64,000 nt of DNA from Cercis canadensis (Eukaryota; Streptophyta; Magnoliopsida; Fabales; Fabaceae): NCBI GenBank assembly GCA_003255065.1, contig QAOA01000058.1:465521-529520 (forward strand), in the 5' to 3' direction. The stretch's first letter is position 1. Each line of letters opens with the position of its first letter. The notes below the pieces were generated by a model. It was not told the DNA's origin, did not search any database, and was given only the letters and a program-made list of their open reading frames with translations. Position numbers and translations under genes: made by a program. Below are positions 23,227 to 39,129 of this stretch, in pieces.

Positions 23227-23560
23227 CTATGAGGAAGAAGACAAATTGCTTGTCATCTATGACTTGGTGACTAGAATACCAAGTGGGGTCAGCTGAGAGA
23301 AGAAGTTTGGTCTTAGCCACAGGATCAAAAAACCCAGCTCAGCTTCACAATAGTTCACATCCCCAAGTACCAAAACGCAGAGAAGTTTTCACAGGCCCAA
23401 GTCGATTTTTGAGAGCAAAGGGAAGTGAAAATGAAGACTGTAACGGAAACAGTGTTTCTGCTCAGCTTGTCAGGTTGTTTTGGCTCTACTATTTTCTACG
23501 GTAACAGAGCTCCTCCAATACGAGCTAACAGACAAAAAGAGGGAGGGAGAGGTGACCACA
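23227..23560 (-). other. 5' leader exon of the KUP11-like gene
   Basis: On the minus strand a donor (CATAG|GTGAAG) ends an exon at 23227, about 470 bases upstream of the coding start. A likely acceptor, TTTTTGCTTGAG, lies near 22817. The leader contains an AUG directly followed by UGA (23360-23355) and, if transcription starts far enough upstream, a longer uORF starting near 23556. GA-rich DNA continues to about 23640. Confidence 0.5.
23355..23360 (-). promoter_or_regulatory. Minimal upstream ORF (AUG-UGA) in the KUP11 leader
   Basis: Read on the minus strand the leader contains ATGTGA, a start codon followed at once by a stop. AUG-stop elements in plant leaders are known to stall ribosomes; the boron-responsive AUGUAA of NIP5;1 is the classic case. 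Function here is inference only. Confidence 0.4.
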
Positions 23561-23639
23561 TAGAGCTACAATAAAGAGAGGGAATGTACTCATATAGGGA
23601 GAGGACTCAGGGGAGGTGGAGGAGAGAGACTCATAGAGA

Positions 23640-24434
23640 GAGGTGGGTAGGACCCACTTAGTAGTTTGCTTGTTTTTTTGTTTATTTTTATACGGTCATG
23701 TATTTTTTTTTCTTCCAATAATTGTATTGAGCTCTTATATTAATGAAACGGGTTATTTTCTTTAGTATTAAATTCATTAAAGGAGGCTAAATGGAGTTAG
23801 TTAAGTTCATAAGGATTCTAACCAAAAAATAAAAGAGAACTCTTATTATCATGCAACCAGTATCATTAAACACCTAAAAAATAACTTGAAAGTTGAAACT
23901 CAAGCTTTGGGCAAAGAGAACCAACGGTAGCACATAACAGTTGGTGGGGTAGTCATGTTGCTAAACTTATTGGTTATGCTATTACTATCAGATATCCACT
24001 TGACATAAAAATGGAATGGGCAAATATTATATGTGATATGATATGATATTGTTTTTAATTAGTAATATCTTATTCTAATGTTCGATTTAAATGAGGTGGT
24101 GGTACGGTCATATTGTTAGATTATTAAATGCACATGTGAACTAATTTGAACCATTAATTTAAATTTACAACAAATCTTGTAAACTAAAATACTATTAAAT
24201 AGGGCTGAAATGAAAGTGAGCCAAACGAAGCTAAATTGAATCTCAGCTTGGCTTGGTTCATAGCTTGACTTGAGCTTAAATGGGTTCATTTTTTGGGCTC
24301 AAATTTAACTTGAGATTATTTATTTTTTAAAGATGAGAGTTAAGTTACTATTCTTTATGTTACACCATCATCGGCTGCTTAAATTCAATTCATTTACGCA
24401 ACACTAATCACATCCCACAGTCTCTGACCACATA

Positions 24435-24479
<45 letters not shown>

Positions 24480-25603
24480 NTTTTTTTTTTTTTTTCCTTT
24501 AATTTACTCTTTTATGATAAGCTTTGGTCAGAAAACAGAAAAAGTCAAAACAATCAAGCGGGGTTTATCTTCTTCTTAACTGTCAGCGTCGACCAGGCTA
24601 TCACAACCCAAACTCCAAATTCTAAGAGCATTTTTGTTTATGATTTTTGGGTCAATGCTACTACCGTGATGCCAAATATTCAATCCCTATCATATACTTT
24701 CCTAATATAATTTTTCACTGCTTTACCCTCGTTTATAACAAAAAGAATACACTAGAAATAAATTTTATTTCCCAAGTCAGCATTATAGATATAAAATTTT
24801 ACACTCATAAATTCTCCTAAATTTTCCATATCTCATGCCATCCCAAGTTACTAATCCCATTTCTAACTCATAATCTTCTAAAAGGAACCATTCACAAAGT
24901 CAGCATAATTGAAATTAAATTTTATTTTGACCAATTTAAGAAAGTGAGACACTTCTGAGTATGCAATTTTAAACAAATACCTTACCAAACTAATTTTTAG
25001 TTTTTTTCTTTTTTGCTAATGAAAATTGTACTACTACACCAAACTTTGCTATTAATGCCAATCCTTTGTAGCAGCCTTGTACAATTTCACATTTGTTGAT
25101 AGCACATCACTAGGAGCACAATCTAAAGGGACTTGAGTAAATAATATTTTACTAAACCGTCGAATGAATGCTAGATAGAGTACTAGCAGAAGTGGAACTG
25201 CATAGTTGGCCTTTGGAAGTATGAATATGCACAATTTCAATTAGTTTTGATGAAGGATCAAATGAACTACGACGTATGCTATGCTCTCCATTGCAACTAT
25301 TTACACTAATAATCAACATAGTTTAGTACTATTTGTATATCTACATGGTAATTTAATCGTCGCCAAGCAGGCTTTGCCTCTCATAAGTAAAACAAAATAT
25401 CTTACAATGGAGAGAATTAAGACAAAATCCTCCAAAAGAAAACAGATAATTAGCAAACTGTTAAAAACTTGCCGTTCAAAGTTAAATTTCCTTACTTCTG
25501 ACCATTCTCTAGTAGGCACCTATTTTACCTTGGGCAGAAGCACACACCCAAAAAAACAGAAGAGATGATTGCATCCTGAAACACTTTGAAGATGAATGCA
25601 GCC
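23640..25603. other. Intergenic region with long poly-T and an N
   Basis: No gene is supported. A poly-T run spans about 24439-24495, with N at 24480. It may be the A-tail of a minus-strand retroelement or a collapsed homopolymer. The remainder is AT-rich DNA and the ATCase 3' flank. Confidence 0.65.
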
Positions 25604-28321
<2,718 letters not shown>

Positions 28322-29338
28322 TGCAAACAAAACCAACCCTAAATAACCACAAAACCATTCATTATCTTTATTGATTGCCAAACCCTTTAAAGTCCCTAGA
28401 CAAAAACAAATCTATTAACTGAAACAGAGAAGTTTCAAGCATCCACAGATAAGGGTTTCTTCCTCGTATCAAAAACTAGCAGAGGAGGAAAGACAACAAA
28501 TAACTATCAAGATGGGGGGGCAAGCATGAGTCACATTACTATCTAATACAAAGAAATTCACAATCATAAACTAAAAGCAGTTGCAACATACTAATTCAAT
28601 CATTTACCTCCTCTTACTATTTTTCATAGTAAAATTCCATCAGCGATAAGAGAAGTACAAAGGCAGAGTAAAAGATATTCACTAAAAGGAAACAAGAGAG
28701 TAAAGAAACCAAAAGAGGAAAAAGACACATCAGAGAAGCAAAGCTTGTCAATCCCTCTCATATGAAGAGAAACTCCTTTTAAGAAAAACATTAGCTAAGC
28801 ACCAGAACTTTCAAAAAATTGGATGCGGCAGAGATTTTTATACCTAAACTCTGACATCTCTTTCCAAACATAAGCACTAAATTACTGCAGTCACTGCATG
28901 TAGCCATAAAGCCTTCTAAAACAAGAAAAATCACCATGTGCTTCAAACAAAGGAACAACAAGTTGCATTTCAAGCAGTGATTTTTCACACCAAGAAGATG
29001 GCAATTTTATCAACCCATGATATAACTGAAAAATACCAATTCAAACAATCATTCTAGCCCCAAAACTACTCATGAATCATGGCATTATTAAAGATTGTAT
29101 ATCACTATTTGAAGCACCCCATATACTTGATTGCGATATTCCCCTTCAAAATAAAAAAGAAAGGATTTTGAGCAAATAATACCAAGTATTTTGTCAAAAA
29201 TAGGAAAAATCAACCATTAAACCAGAATCTAAACAGCTATTATAGCATTCACAACATAAACTCTTAAAATGCGTGATAAATAAGGAATTTACCACACCAC
29301 CCAGTATTGCTGTGCTTATTGGCAGCGTGGACACTTAC

Positions 29339-29490
29339 AAAGAGAATTGGCTTCTAGTTGTTGGTTGTCGTTTTGGGAGAGAAAGGAAGAGCTTGGGGTT
29401 CTTCCTCTTTGCCGAATGCCAATCAATGAAGATGGGAAAGAGGGTCTTGGGTCTTTGCTTCAGTATCAGTGGCGAGGTTGAACAAGCCAC
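29339..29490 (-). other. Likely 5' leader exon of the ATCase gene
   Basis: On the minus strand a strong donor (CTTT|GTAAGTGT) ends an exon at 29339. A pyrimidine-rich acceptor TTTTTGTCTAG lies at about 28396, only 74 bases before the coding start. This implies a leader intron of about 940 bp. No upstream ATG is visible in the leader exon. The transcription start is not determined. Confidence 0.5.
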
Positions 29491-29499
29491 TAAACTAGG

Positions 29500-32392
29500 A
29501 ATACGAGCGCCTGATTTAAGGAATGATTATTTCTATGGTGTAAGACATATAAAGTCTGTTCATTTTTTTTTTATTATTTCGAAAGTAAACTTATAAAATG
29601 TGTACAAATATTTAAACATACAAAATTTTTATTTTTTTAAAGTTAAATATTATATTATAAAAATTACAAAGAGGTTTTATTTCTAATTAAAAAGGCCATT
29701 AGATTTATTCACCTGAAAAATAATTAAAATTCTTAAATTATGGAATTATTATGTCTATATATATAATTATGTGTAAAATATTTCTCATTGTAGATATTTT
29801 CTTCTCCCTTTTATTGTTTAATAATTACCTGAAGTGTTACTCTCCAATTGATTGATAAAAAAAAAAAAAAAGATCCACACACTAAATTTAATAAATGCAA
29901 CCTTCAGATAATTTTTATGTGAGAGTGAAAATAATTAAAGGAAAAAATATGAAATAGCATCAATAAGTAATAACACAGAGTCTCATTCCTTTTATGCTAC
30001 ATAACTTATAAATTTTTATATTTTTTTTTTTGGTACGCAATGTGCTAAGAAAAAATAGAGGTATATATTACATAATAAAACTTTTGACATCAACCATTTA
30101 ATTTTTGTGATTAAAAAATGTGCCACTTAAACCCACCTGTCTTGCGAAAAATTAAATATAAGTGCAAAACAATAATTAAAAAGAAGAAGAGGGTCACTGT
30201 CACTTGTTAGGAGAGAGGGCAGCAACTTATGGATGTATTACAATGAGAAAAGACCATCAAACTTTGATATTGATTGAATTGATTTTGATGATGACAAATT
30301 ACAATATGAAACTTTTTATATGATATTTGATTTGTGAAAGATAGCTTGTTGAGTCACATCACTATTAAAAACTCTCAATTTTCACAAGAGCATGAAAGTT
30401 ATGTGATATATGCGCATAAAGCTCTGGAACTTATCTCAGACAAAGACAGGAAAAAGAAAACAAAAAAGTATTAAACTTAGTTATGCAAAGAATTTTTGGG
30501 GACAAAGGAATGAAGTTCATAGATGAAAATGGGTCCTCATCTACAAACAAAGTGACCAACCAACCAAATTATAGTACACTAGTTACACTGTCATTTCACA
30601 AAAGATAAGGCGTAACACTTGTAAAAATTAAATCTGTTAATGCATTCACCAATAAATATATGTTACTTGTGTTGGAGAACGTGGATCACATTTAAGAAAT
30701 CTCCACAAAAAGTTCCATATCGAGAGTTGAGATCTTCTGGTTTTTTTTTTTTTTTTTCAAGGGAATCTTCTGATTATCTTAATTGTTCTCTTTCATATTT
30801 TTAGTTGCGCTTTATAATCACATCTATTGTTGCCCGTATAAGTTGTAATTCAAAGATGTCAGCTTTAACAATACTTTCTTCCTCAAAGGCATAATACAAA
30901 GTATTTCATTATAAAGATTGTGTTTAAATTTCGTTAGAACTTATGAGAGGAGATATATCACCCCCCTTGTCCAGCCTCGGCAGACCCCAAAAAACGATAC
31001 TTTCTCACATAAGACAGCAAAGCCTGTAAAAGTCCTTTATGGTAACTGTCAATTACGTGAGCTAAGGAACCACTGTTGCGTAATTGTTACCAACAATAAC
31101 TGAAACAGTAAAACCATCAAACCTAAGGAACAAGAAAAGAACCTGAGCGAGCAACATCACATCACTCAAGTGAATAGAAAGCTCTAGCCTGACTGATCTC
31201 ACTGTCCAAAGCATTAGAGATAGTTACTATGAGAAGACGTAAACACAGATATTAACAAGCTCATCCTTGCTTCTGCATCACATCCATTTCCTAAAGTTCT
31301 CGCACCCACGCCACCCCCACCCACACAACAAGACACAAACACACACAAAAAGAAGAAAAAAACCTTAAGGGTGAAACTATGTTTAAACCTGAATTGGAAA
31401 GATTTGGGCTGCTTCTACAATAATGTAATTGTGGCTCAAACTCATAGTACAACCTAAGCCACCAAATCAAAAAGTATGGCCAATTGCTTTAAACTGATGA
31501 CAGTGGTGCAGCAGTGGATGATTGAAATTGAGCCAAGTTGGCAACGATTTACATAGCCTGGATTTTAAAGGGGTACTAGAAGTAGAATTATACTTCAAAT
31601 AAAGGCAATCTGAAAGAATAATTCACTCTGCAATAGCAACCTTAGGATGTCTCTCATTAGCCATGATAAACCAAGAGAGTGACAGATTTACTAATTTTTT
31701 TCCCCAGGTTTTTTCCATTTCAATGTTGCACCAACAGTAAAGAGGAATGATGAAATTAAAGGTGTGGACTGCAAGCAAAATTAATGCCTTGAGATACAGT
31801 TCAAATTGAGGAGTTAAGAAACAGAGATAAAAACAAATAACAAGCTGTTCCATCCAAACTCCAACTGATGTTCAGGAAAGAATAAAGAGGGCAAAATTAA
31901 ATAAGACTTTGCTAATACAATCACTAAAGTTCTTATTTGCAATATGCATGCCTCTTCCCCATTGCCAGACCCTGAGTGGGTTGCGACTAGTATACAGCTA
32001 TACATGTCTTATTGTAACCAATTCCACAACAATTGAACCTTGAACTAAATTATGCAGGCAATCAGCTTTCAAATGCATTAATATTGTTTTTGTTTCCCTG
32101 TCAAAATTCGGATTCAGTTCTGAATAATGTGAACTTTAGAAACCAAATAAAAAGTTTGCCTTCGTATTAGGGCGCGGACTGCAATGTAAAAAAGCATTAA
32201 TGAATTAACAGTCCTACTAGACTGATATACAAGGATTCACTCAAATATTTAGGTTAAATGAAACAAATAGAGAAACTACACAACAGCAAAATTCAACATA
32301 CAATGTATAAGTCTTCTACACTATTCAATTACAGAATAAAAGTAATAAACTTACATATTAACTCAACTTCCCATGGGTAATCTCTCCATGCA
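29500..32392. other. Intergenic region, no gene seen
   Basis: AT-rich DNA with A or T runs (about 29860, 30020 and 30740) and no ORF or RNA gene that I can support. The right part, roughly 31.5-32.4 kb, is the 3' flank of the membrane-protein gene. Confidence 0.65.
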
Positions 32393-33355
32393 TCATACAT
32401 CCAAATTTTCCATTTGAATGCTACTTTTGAGAGGCACATATTCTCCAAGATAGCCACCAAGATGATCATGCAAAGCGCTCTTATCAATCCCTTGATGATG
32501 ATAACTTTTGCACACATAGTAGAACACACTCTGGGCCAATAACCCAACCAGATTCACAATTACCAACACACCCACCAAGAACCCACCAACCACAATCCTC
32601 GCAAACACCCCATAATAATCTCCACCGTGAACCACCACCACACTAAACACACCTCCAATTACCCCACAAATTGTCAAATAACCAAACACCAGTATAGCTG
32701 CATACATGGCCCTCCCCTTTAACAACTCATAGCTCTTCTTCATTGCCGCAAAACCATAAACAGGTTCCAGCACCGACACCACACTGGCCAAGTGCCACAA
32801 GGCAGTGATATACACATGAACAACCAAGAAGAGCAAGAGGAGCACAATTATGGCGAAAATCAGCAAAAAGGAATTCTGGGTATCAATTGCTACAACAAGC
32901 AAGACCAGAAACAGAACAAAGACGAAGTTGTAGCCGATCATCAAGAGGGTGACCCACAAAAAGGTCATAAACAATCGCTTAAAAACCTTGGGGATCGCAG
33001 AGAGTGTATAGGAAAAGGAAACGGGTTTGGAGGTATAGAGCGAGGCGACGGTGAAAACGACCGCAGCTGTGGAGAGGAGAGAGAAGGCGAAGAGAAAGAT
33101 GAGGTAGCAGAATTGAATAACCAAAAGGACGGTCCATTCGTGATTGGCTTGTGCAGGGTCAGCGTAAGGGGATTGGAGCTGAGCGAGAAGAGGGTGAGTG
33201 AAGAGGGAGTGAGCTAAGATTGCGAAAGAGAGAGGGAAGATTAGGGTTAGAGTGATGAGGTAGAAGGTTTTAGGGGATCGTTTGGGGATTGAAATTGATT
33301 CTCTGAGGATATCTGGAATGCTTAAGAATTGAAGCTCTTCTGGGGCTAGATCCAT
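32393..33355 (-). CDS. Plant-conserved polytopic membrane protein (At1g31130/At4g19950/At5g44860 family)
   Basis: Single-exon gene of 320 residues. Function is not established. From memory, the Arabidopsis relatives are labelled 'polyadenylate-binding protein 1-B-binding protein', a label transferred by similarity that tells little. About six hydrophobic segments are visible: near residues 30-52 (FYLITLTLIFPLSFAILAH), 73-105 (two closely spaced helices), 125-155, 160-190, 220-245 and 255-285. The N-terminus MDLAPEELQFLSIPDILRES is a polar cytosol-like segment, and the C-terminus ends in a short acidic and serine-containing tail. An in-frame upstream extension to 33460 exists, but MDLAPEELQFL fits the family start and length (about 320). 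No signal peptide precedes the first helix. A long plus-strand ORF across it is antisense shadow. Confidence 0.85.
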   Translation of the reverse strand: MDLAPEELQFLSIPDILRESISIPKRSPKTFYLITLTLIFPLSFAILAHSLFTHPLLAQLQSPYADPAQANHEWTVLLVIQFCYLIFLFAFSLLSTAAVVFTVASLYTSKPVSFSYTLSAIPKVFKRLFMTFLWVTLLMIGYNFVFVLFLVLLVVAIDTQNSFLLIFAIIVLLLLFLVVHVYITALWHLASVVSVLEPVYGFAAMKKSYELLKGRAMYAAILVFGYLTICGVIGGVFSVVVVHGGDYYGVFARIVVGGFLVGVLVIVNLVGLLAQSVFYYVCKSYHHQGIDKSALHDHLGGYLGEYVPLKSSIQMENLDV

Positions 33356-33499
33356 TGCATTCAAGATCAAATTGTTTCCTTCCTGATCTGATTTGGGAAA
33401 ACGCTCCAGAAACAAACAAGATGCAGGAAATTCAGAACAGAAAATGGAAGAAAGAATCAAATTTGGCTTCTGGTTGTGGATTTCAAGGCCAGATTCCAG

Positions 33500-34915
33500 A
33501 AAAGAGAGACAAGTGACGGTGAAGGATGATGACGTGGAAGGGGGTATGGCGTGCTTTGTTTTAAGCTAAGACACTTAGATTTAGATTAGAGTTGAAAATG
33601 TTGACTTGACTATTTGAAACAAGCCAGCCAAGACTTGTTGTTTTGGGCCATTTAAAATGATTTTGGAGTCATATTGAACGGGCCAGGAAAAGAGGATCTT
33701 AAAGATGAGAGGTAGAAATAGCCCAACACTCTCCCTCCCTCCCTCCCTCTAGATTATAATAAATAAACATGACTAATTAACAATTTATTTCTTAAAAATA
33801 TTATGGTTCTCAATTTAGTATTCAAAATTTCAAACCCAAAACGAATCCCTCATGCAACTCACACTCACATCTGACTTATAATTCTTTTTCAATAATTATT
33901 GATACTTATTTGAATGAATGAATGTATGTGTCTAATAAGGATTGACACATAATAACACTAAATATATATTTAGAACTACGGTAGGATTGAAATTTTTTTT
34001 GATATATATATATTGTCACTCTTATTTGTCTGGATGTGTTTACTTTTATTTATTCCTAATTCATTTTTAATTAAAGATTAAAGTGTTTAAGTTAAAAATT
34101 AATTAAATCACATGAATAGCACATTTCCGTCCATTAATTAATATGGTCAAATGGACGAAAAAAGTTTCTTGCACATTGAAGGGAACTAACCTCATTGACA
34201 GAATCAGATATGTTAAAAGTTCCCTTTTGGCATTGTTGTATATATTAAGCTAGAAGGAAACACTATTAGTAACTGATGTATTCATTTCTACAGAAAAACA
34301 TCCTTGTCAGTGTTGGCTAATGAATTTTTGTAGCTATAAATAATATATTTAGGTTTGGTACTGATCTATCTAAGTTGTGTAAAAGCAAGCTATTGTTCAT
34401 CACTAGTTGATTTTTAAGCACTCACATCTGTGGTTGCATACTGATCCACTGCACTCTCATCTTATATATTTCAACTTGAAATATAAGTAAAATTAAGTTT
34501 GAATTATGAGTTGCAATTTTTCTTATTTCTGAAGATTCGACACATATAGATAGATATCTTATTAAATTGATTTCTTCATATGAAATGCTCATTTGATAAG
34601 ATACAATGAAGACGTAAAGAAACTAAAAGAAGAATTTTATTAAATTTATTTTCTTCTTATTAAAAGGCTTATGACATGTTTCGTGAGCCATAAGAAAACT
34701 ATATTTCCAATCAACGGGAAGGTAACAATTTCGTGGCCGATCGAGTTCATGCACAAATCTTATATAAAATCAGACGCGATACTCATACTGTGGACGCTAA
34801 ATTCTTGAATCTCAATGTTTAACGTGGACAAACTAGATGGTGTTCTTTATATTGTTCATGTCAGCAAAATAGAACATTAATGGAAGGATTACAATGTGAA
34901 TCCAAATCAGAAAAT
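33500..34915. other. Intergenic region between the membrane-protein and alpha-galactosidase genes
   Basis: It holds the promoter of the membrane-protein gene, a CCCT repeat near 33.73-33.75 kb and AT-rich sequence. No gene is supported. Confidence 0.65.
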
Positions 34916-37900
34916 TCATTTGGGAGACAAGACATACATCTTACATGCATGTGAATCCAAAGGGGCAGAGATTTGTCCCAAAACCATTGACTGATTAGTG
35001 TGCTGCACAATTCATTACAAGTAAATAAGAGCATAGCAATGTTAAATAAGGTGCATAATTATGAAAACATAACTTGTTCTATGTATCTCACCTCCCACAA
35101 ATCGCGCACATCAACTACACTATCCTGCTTCAGGCCTATGTCAGACCAATATGCGGTCACCGTAGCATTTGATGAGCTTCTGTTCCACAAGACCACTGCT
35201 AGCCTGCCACCGCTGAGAGGACCAGCCCAAACCTGTCACAGTTACATGCTTTTATTTACATGTGATAACATAAGTAGTATTCTAACAGGAGAAGATGGTG
35301 ACAACCTTAACATCTCCAATTTCACTAATGCTATGTTTGAATAGAGGGGAAAAGGATGGAATGGAAGGAGAAAAAGTGACGTATCATTGTTTAGAAGACT
35401 AGTTTTAAGCAAGGGGAATTCATGAAATGGAAAGAGATTCAATTTCATTCAATCCCCTCAAACTCCATGTATCTTTTCTTTCAAATTGGGGAGAAGGCAA
35501 TAGAAAGAAACATATTTTTAATTAAAAAATTATAAAATTACTAGCATACCTCTTAAGTACTTTCAAAATTAAAAATATAATGACTATATTGAAAATTTGT
35601 TTTATAACTTATTCTTTTCCTTTTACTTTCACTTTAACTCCCAAACAAGGAGAAGGTAACTCCCTTTCCTTCCCTTCCCTTTATGATCCATTATATTCCA
35701 TACTCTTCAAACTCCCAAACATAGCATAAAGAAAACACAAAAAGGGGAAGAAAAACATTACCTCCAAATCATTGTTGTTTTTCACCTTTTTTCCTTGAAC
35801 TCCTAATTGGTCTGCATACAAGAAGAAGATCATAAGTATCAAAGTATTTTGTATTGAACTCTCAGTGGTTGAATCTTTTTCAATCAAGCTGCACTTAATC
35901 GGTTTAGTTTGTCTTTTTGTTTAAGCTATCATGTAATATTGTAAAGTTGTATCCTAACAGGCGTAAAACTCTAGAGAATCCTTGTTATGAACTTATGACT
36001 AATAGTGAAATCTTTTTCTGAAGCTGGTAAAATTCTGTATAAATTCTTGTATTATCTCAGTAAGAGTATGAGAAGCTCTGTAATATTCCAGAGAAAAAAA
36101 TGTGTTTTCCTTCATATACAGAAAAAATCATCTCATTTATGCAGATAGCAGAAGAAAACCGACATGAAGAAGAGAGTTTTTATTCTGTTCATACCTTGGT
36201 TTACTGCAATAACTTCATTGTTACTTAGAAGTCCTTTGGTTGTGTTATCCATAGCTCGAATATCACATCCAATCAACAAAGGAGCCTATATGTAATGTAC
36301 ATAAAGAAATAATTAATACTGCAAAACAGATTTTCCTGAAATGGCAATGTCTAATCTGTACGCACTTATTTTGTATTCTGTTTCATGTTACCTTAGCTAA
36401 TGCCCATATGCTGAAATGGGCACGATATTCTTCTGTTGACATGCCTCCATTTCCAACTTCAAGCATGTCAGGATCTGAAACCAAAAACTAATTTCCTCAA
36501 TACGATTGAGACTAAAAAAAATAAAAATTAAATTCTTCAAACAGAGACTTGAATTTCAGCATTGAATCATCTGAGAGGTAAGTAACTGGTGAGATTCATT
36601 ACCATTCCAACCTCCAGGTCCAGCATAGGATGCCCATTCGTCATTTGCATCCGCACGATTTGTCATACTGTAGAGAAAGTAAAATTAGTTTTTTATGAGG
36701 AAAAAGAAGAAATAAGAAACCATTTGATGCAAATATATGAATGTTATAGCTAAGAGCCTAAGAGTTCTTTAAGCTCAATCATTATTTAATCCAAAGAGAC
36801 CACTCTTCAAGAAATGCCTTAGCCAATGGTTATATTGGCCAAAAAGCTTAAGTTATTATATCTAACATGTCATAGTACGTGAAAGTTCTTTAAATTTAAA
36901 GAGTGGACAAAACACAAGTTCACTTATATCTTATACTGAAATTTCATTTTAATTGAGAAAGTAGGGTAGAAGGATTTGATCTCTTGATCACTTGGTCAAA
37001 GAGACTCTAATACATGTCAAAGAATCATCGAATAATTTTATATCTAACAATTAAAACTTTGAAATAGAGAAACATGTGAATACAAATTTCTTTCTTGCAT
37101 ACCTTTTCCAATTATCTTGAATGTCTCCTGTTGTTCTCCAGCTATTTCCAAGACTTTTGGCCCAAGTTGCAGGGTCTTCAAGTCCCCTAAGTTAACAAAT
37201 ACATGAGAAAAAGAAATGAAGTTATCAGCATAGGCAAACCACTCATGTATGAGAAAAATCATCACTAATTAAACTTACCATTCACAAAGAGAGAAGAAAA
37301 TTGACCTTCCAGAGTTTAATAAAGCTTCAGCCATTCTTGGATACCTGTTTCGCAGAATAGATAAGAATTTTTGACATTTTGAAACAGATATATATACACT
37401 TACATGGATTTGAAAGTAACAAATACCTCTCCTTTGGGCTTATACCAGTGTTATTACAGTTATCATACTTTAAGTAGTCAACTCCCTAAAGTTACATTCA
37501 AATCAGAAACTTGTTAAAGTGTTATAGGATAAAAGTAGATAAAAATGCAAAATTAGTTTCACATGAATGCATCTTACCCAATAAGCAAAGGATTTTGCAT
37601 CTTGCTCCTCATGCCCTAATGATCCAGGCATAGTTTTGCTGCATGTAAGAGTTCTGCACAGAAATTTAAAGCAGTCAAGAACACTTGAATAACCGGGAAT
37701 TCTTACTGTTGATCGAAGTGCTAGGTTAATGTTCAGACCCAGCATCAGCATAAATCCCAAGCTTTAAGCCTTTGCCGTGAACATAGTCAGCTAAAGCCTT
37801 AACTCCTGAAGGGAAGGTTGAAGCTTTTGCAACCAAATTTCCCTGCCAGATTCTGAAAACATGTCAGAGAAACTCATAAAAGAAAAATGCAAACTGTAAC

Positions 37901-39125
37901 ATGTAATTAAGTTTTCCTTGCATTGGATACAAATGCTTCTTTCATTAGTGCAGCAAATAAAATCAAAGCCTTTTATTCTCTTTGGTTGACAATTTGCATA
38001 ATATTTGACTGACCAATGCAAATGCAACATGAAAAAAATAAAGCATAAAGTTTATACTTTTAATTTGTTGAAAGGGGGAGTAATATTAAATATAGTATAC
38101 CTCAGAGTCTCGGTTCATTTCACCCCAGCAATCATCTGAAAAAAGAAAACATAGAAAATAACATATTATAGTATCCTTATGAATAAAACAAATTAGATAA
38201 AGTAATTTTCTCTTTTTTTTGTTGGTGCACAGTAATTTTTCTTTTTAGAATAAGTATACAAAATATTAACCTACCTAAATTGATGTATCGGTAACCCAAC
38301 TCAGCAAGTCCAGATGACACCATCGCATCAGCTGTAAAAATGAAAAGATATATATAACATAGCATAAATCAATATTGCTAAAGCGTTTTAGAAACTAATT
38401 AAAATATTGCTAAAACTTCAATAAAATTTCAGTGAATTTCAATTTCTAGCTAACTTCTCAATAGTCAATGGCATAGTTACCTGTCTCTCTAATCAGGCTT
38501 TCACTGACATTGCATTGGAAGTGATTCCAGCTATTCCATCTGATCACCATTAAGAAGTGGTTACGTACTTTTATCATTCAAAAAGGAATTCATTATCGGC
38601 AAAATCTATTTATATTTTAACATAATAATTATAAACTAAATACAATAATAACATATTCTACACAAAATAATTACATATATCAACATATATAATTTATTTT
38701 ATACATAATAACCACATGGCTTGAGAGATATTTCAGTTATTTTATATTGATAACCACATATTATATAATAGTAACCACATAACTTAAGGATGATTTTGGT
38801 AATTTTCTAAGTGGAACCAAATCATCATTTTGCTTTATTTATGATCGATGTATACAATGTTCTCAAGACATACCGATCTAGAACTAGAACCTTTGCCCTA
38901 ACGGCTACTTTTGTATAATACACGATTGATGCATACGAGAACAACTTACTTGTTCCCTTAGCGTCATTCAACATAGAGATCGAAATAAAAGAGAACAGTT
39001 TACTTGTTAAAGGGAATGTTGAAGAGCTGTGCTTACCCCATGGGAGGTGTTTGGCCGAGTCCATTGTCAGCTGCAGCCGAGGATGTGAGTGCCACAAGGA
39101 GAAGAACTCTGATGATGAATGCCAT
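34916..39125 (-). CDS. AGAL: Secreted alpha-galactosidase, glycoside hydrolase family 27
   Basis: Removes terminal alpha-galactose from oligosaccharides, galactomannans or glycolipids, in the apoplast or vacuole. Fifteen exons, 5' to 3': 39125-39037, 38539-38481, 38331-38275, 38135-38101, 37842-37739, 37653-37578, 37485-37427, 37344-37279, 37186-37103, 36667-36603, 36474-36392, 36285-36195, 35811-35762, 35232-35092 and 35002-34916. All are GT-AG and in phase: 382 codons, 381 aa. The first 19 residues ([19 protein letters not shown]) form a clear signal peptide, followed by [18 protein letters not shown], the GH27 start. The catalytic nucleophile is the Asp in YLKYDNC (about residue 147), and the acid/base is in [13 protein letters not shown], the pair known from rice alpha-galactosidase. 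Also seen are [10 protein letters not shown] and [17 protein letters not shown]. The short C-terminal beta domain ends YVLSPK. Which paralog (AGAL1, 2 or 3) cannot be settled by eye. Confidence 0.95.
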
Positions 39126-39129
39126 TTTG

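Noticed and set aside
23227..23320. Coding extension of KUP11 in the leader (LLLSADPTWYSSHQVIDDK)
   Set aside because: The frame has a stop upstream, no ATG, and KUP11 proteins start at [11 protein letters not shown].
28322..28381. Upstream extension of the ATCase reading frame by 20 codons
   Set aside because: The extension has no ATG (it opens with TTG) and lies just after the leader acceptor at 28396. MAASSSFF at 28321 is the family start.
32792..33217. 141-residue plus-strand ORF
   Set aside because: Runs antisense through the membrane-protein gene; highly charged composition is what a shadow of hydrophobic codons gives.
33356..33460. Longer N-terminus for the six-helix membrane protein
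   Set aside because: Adds 35 residues not seen in the family; MDLAPEELQFL at 33355 gives the normal length.
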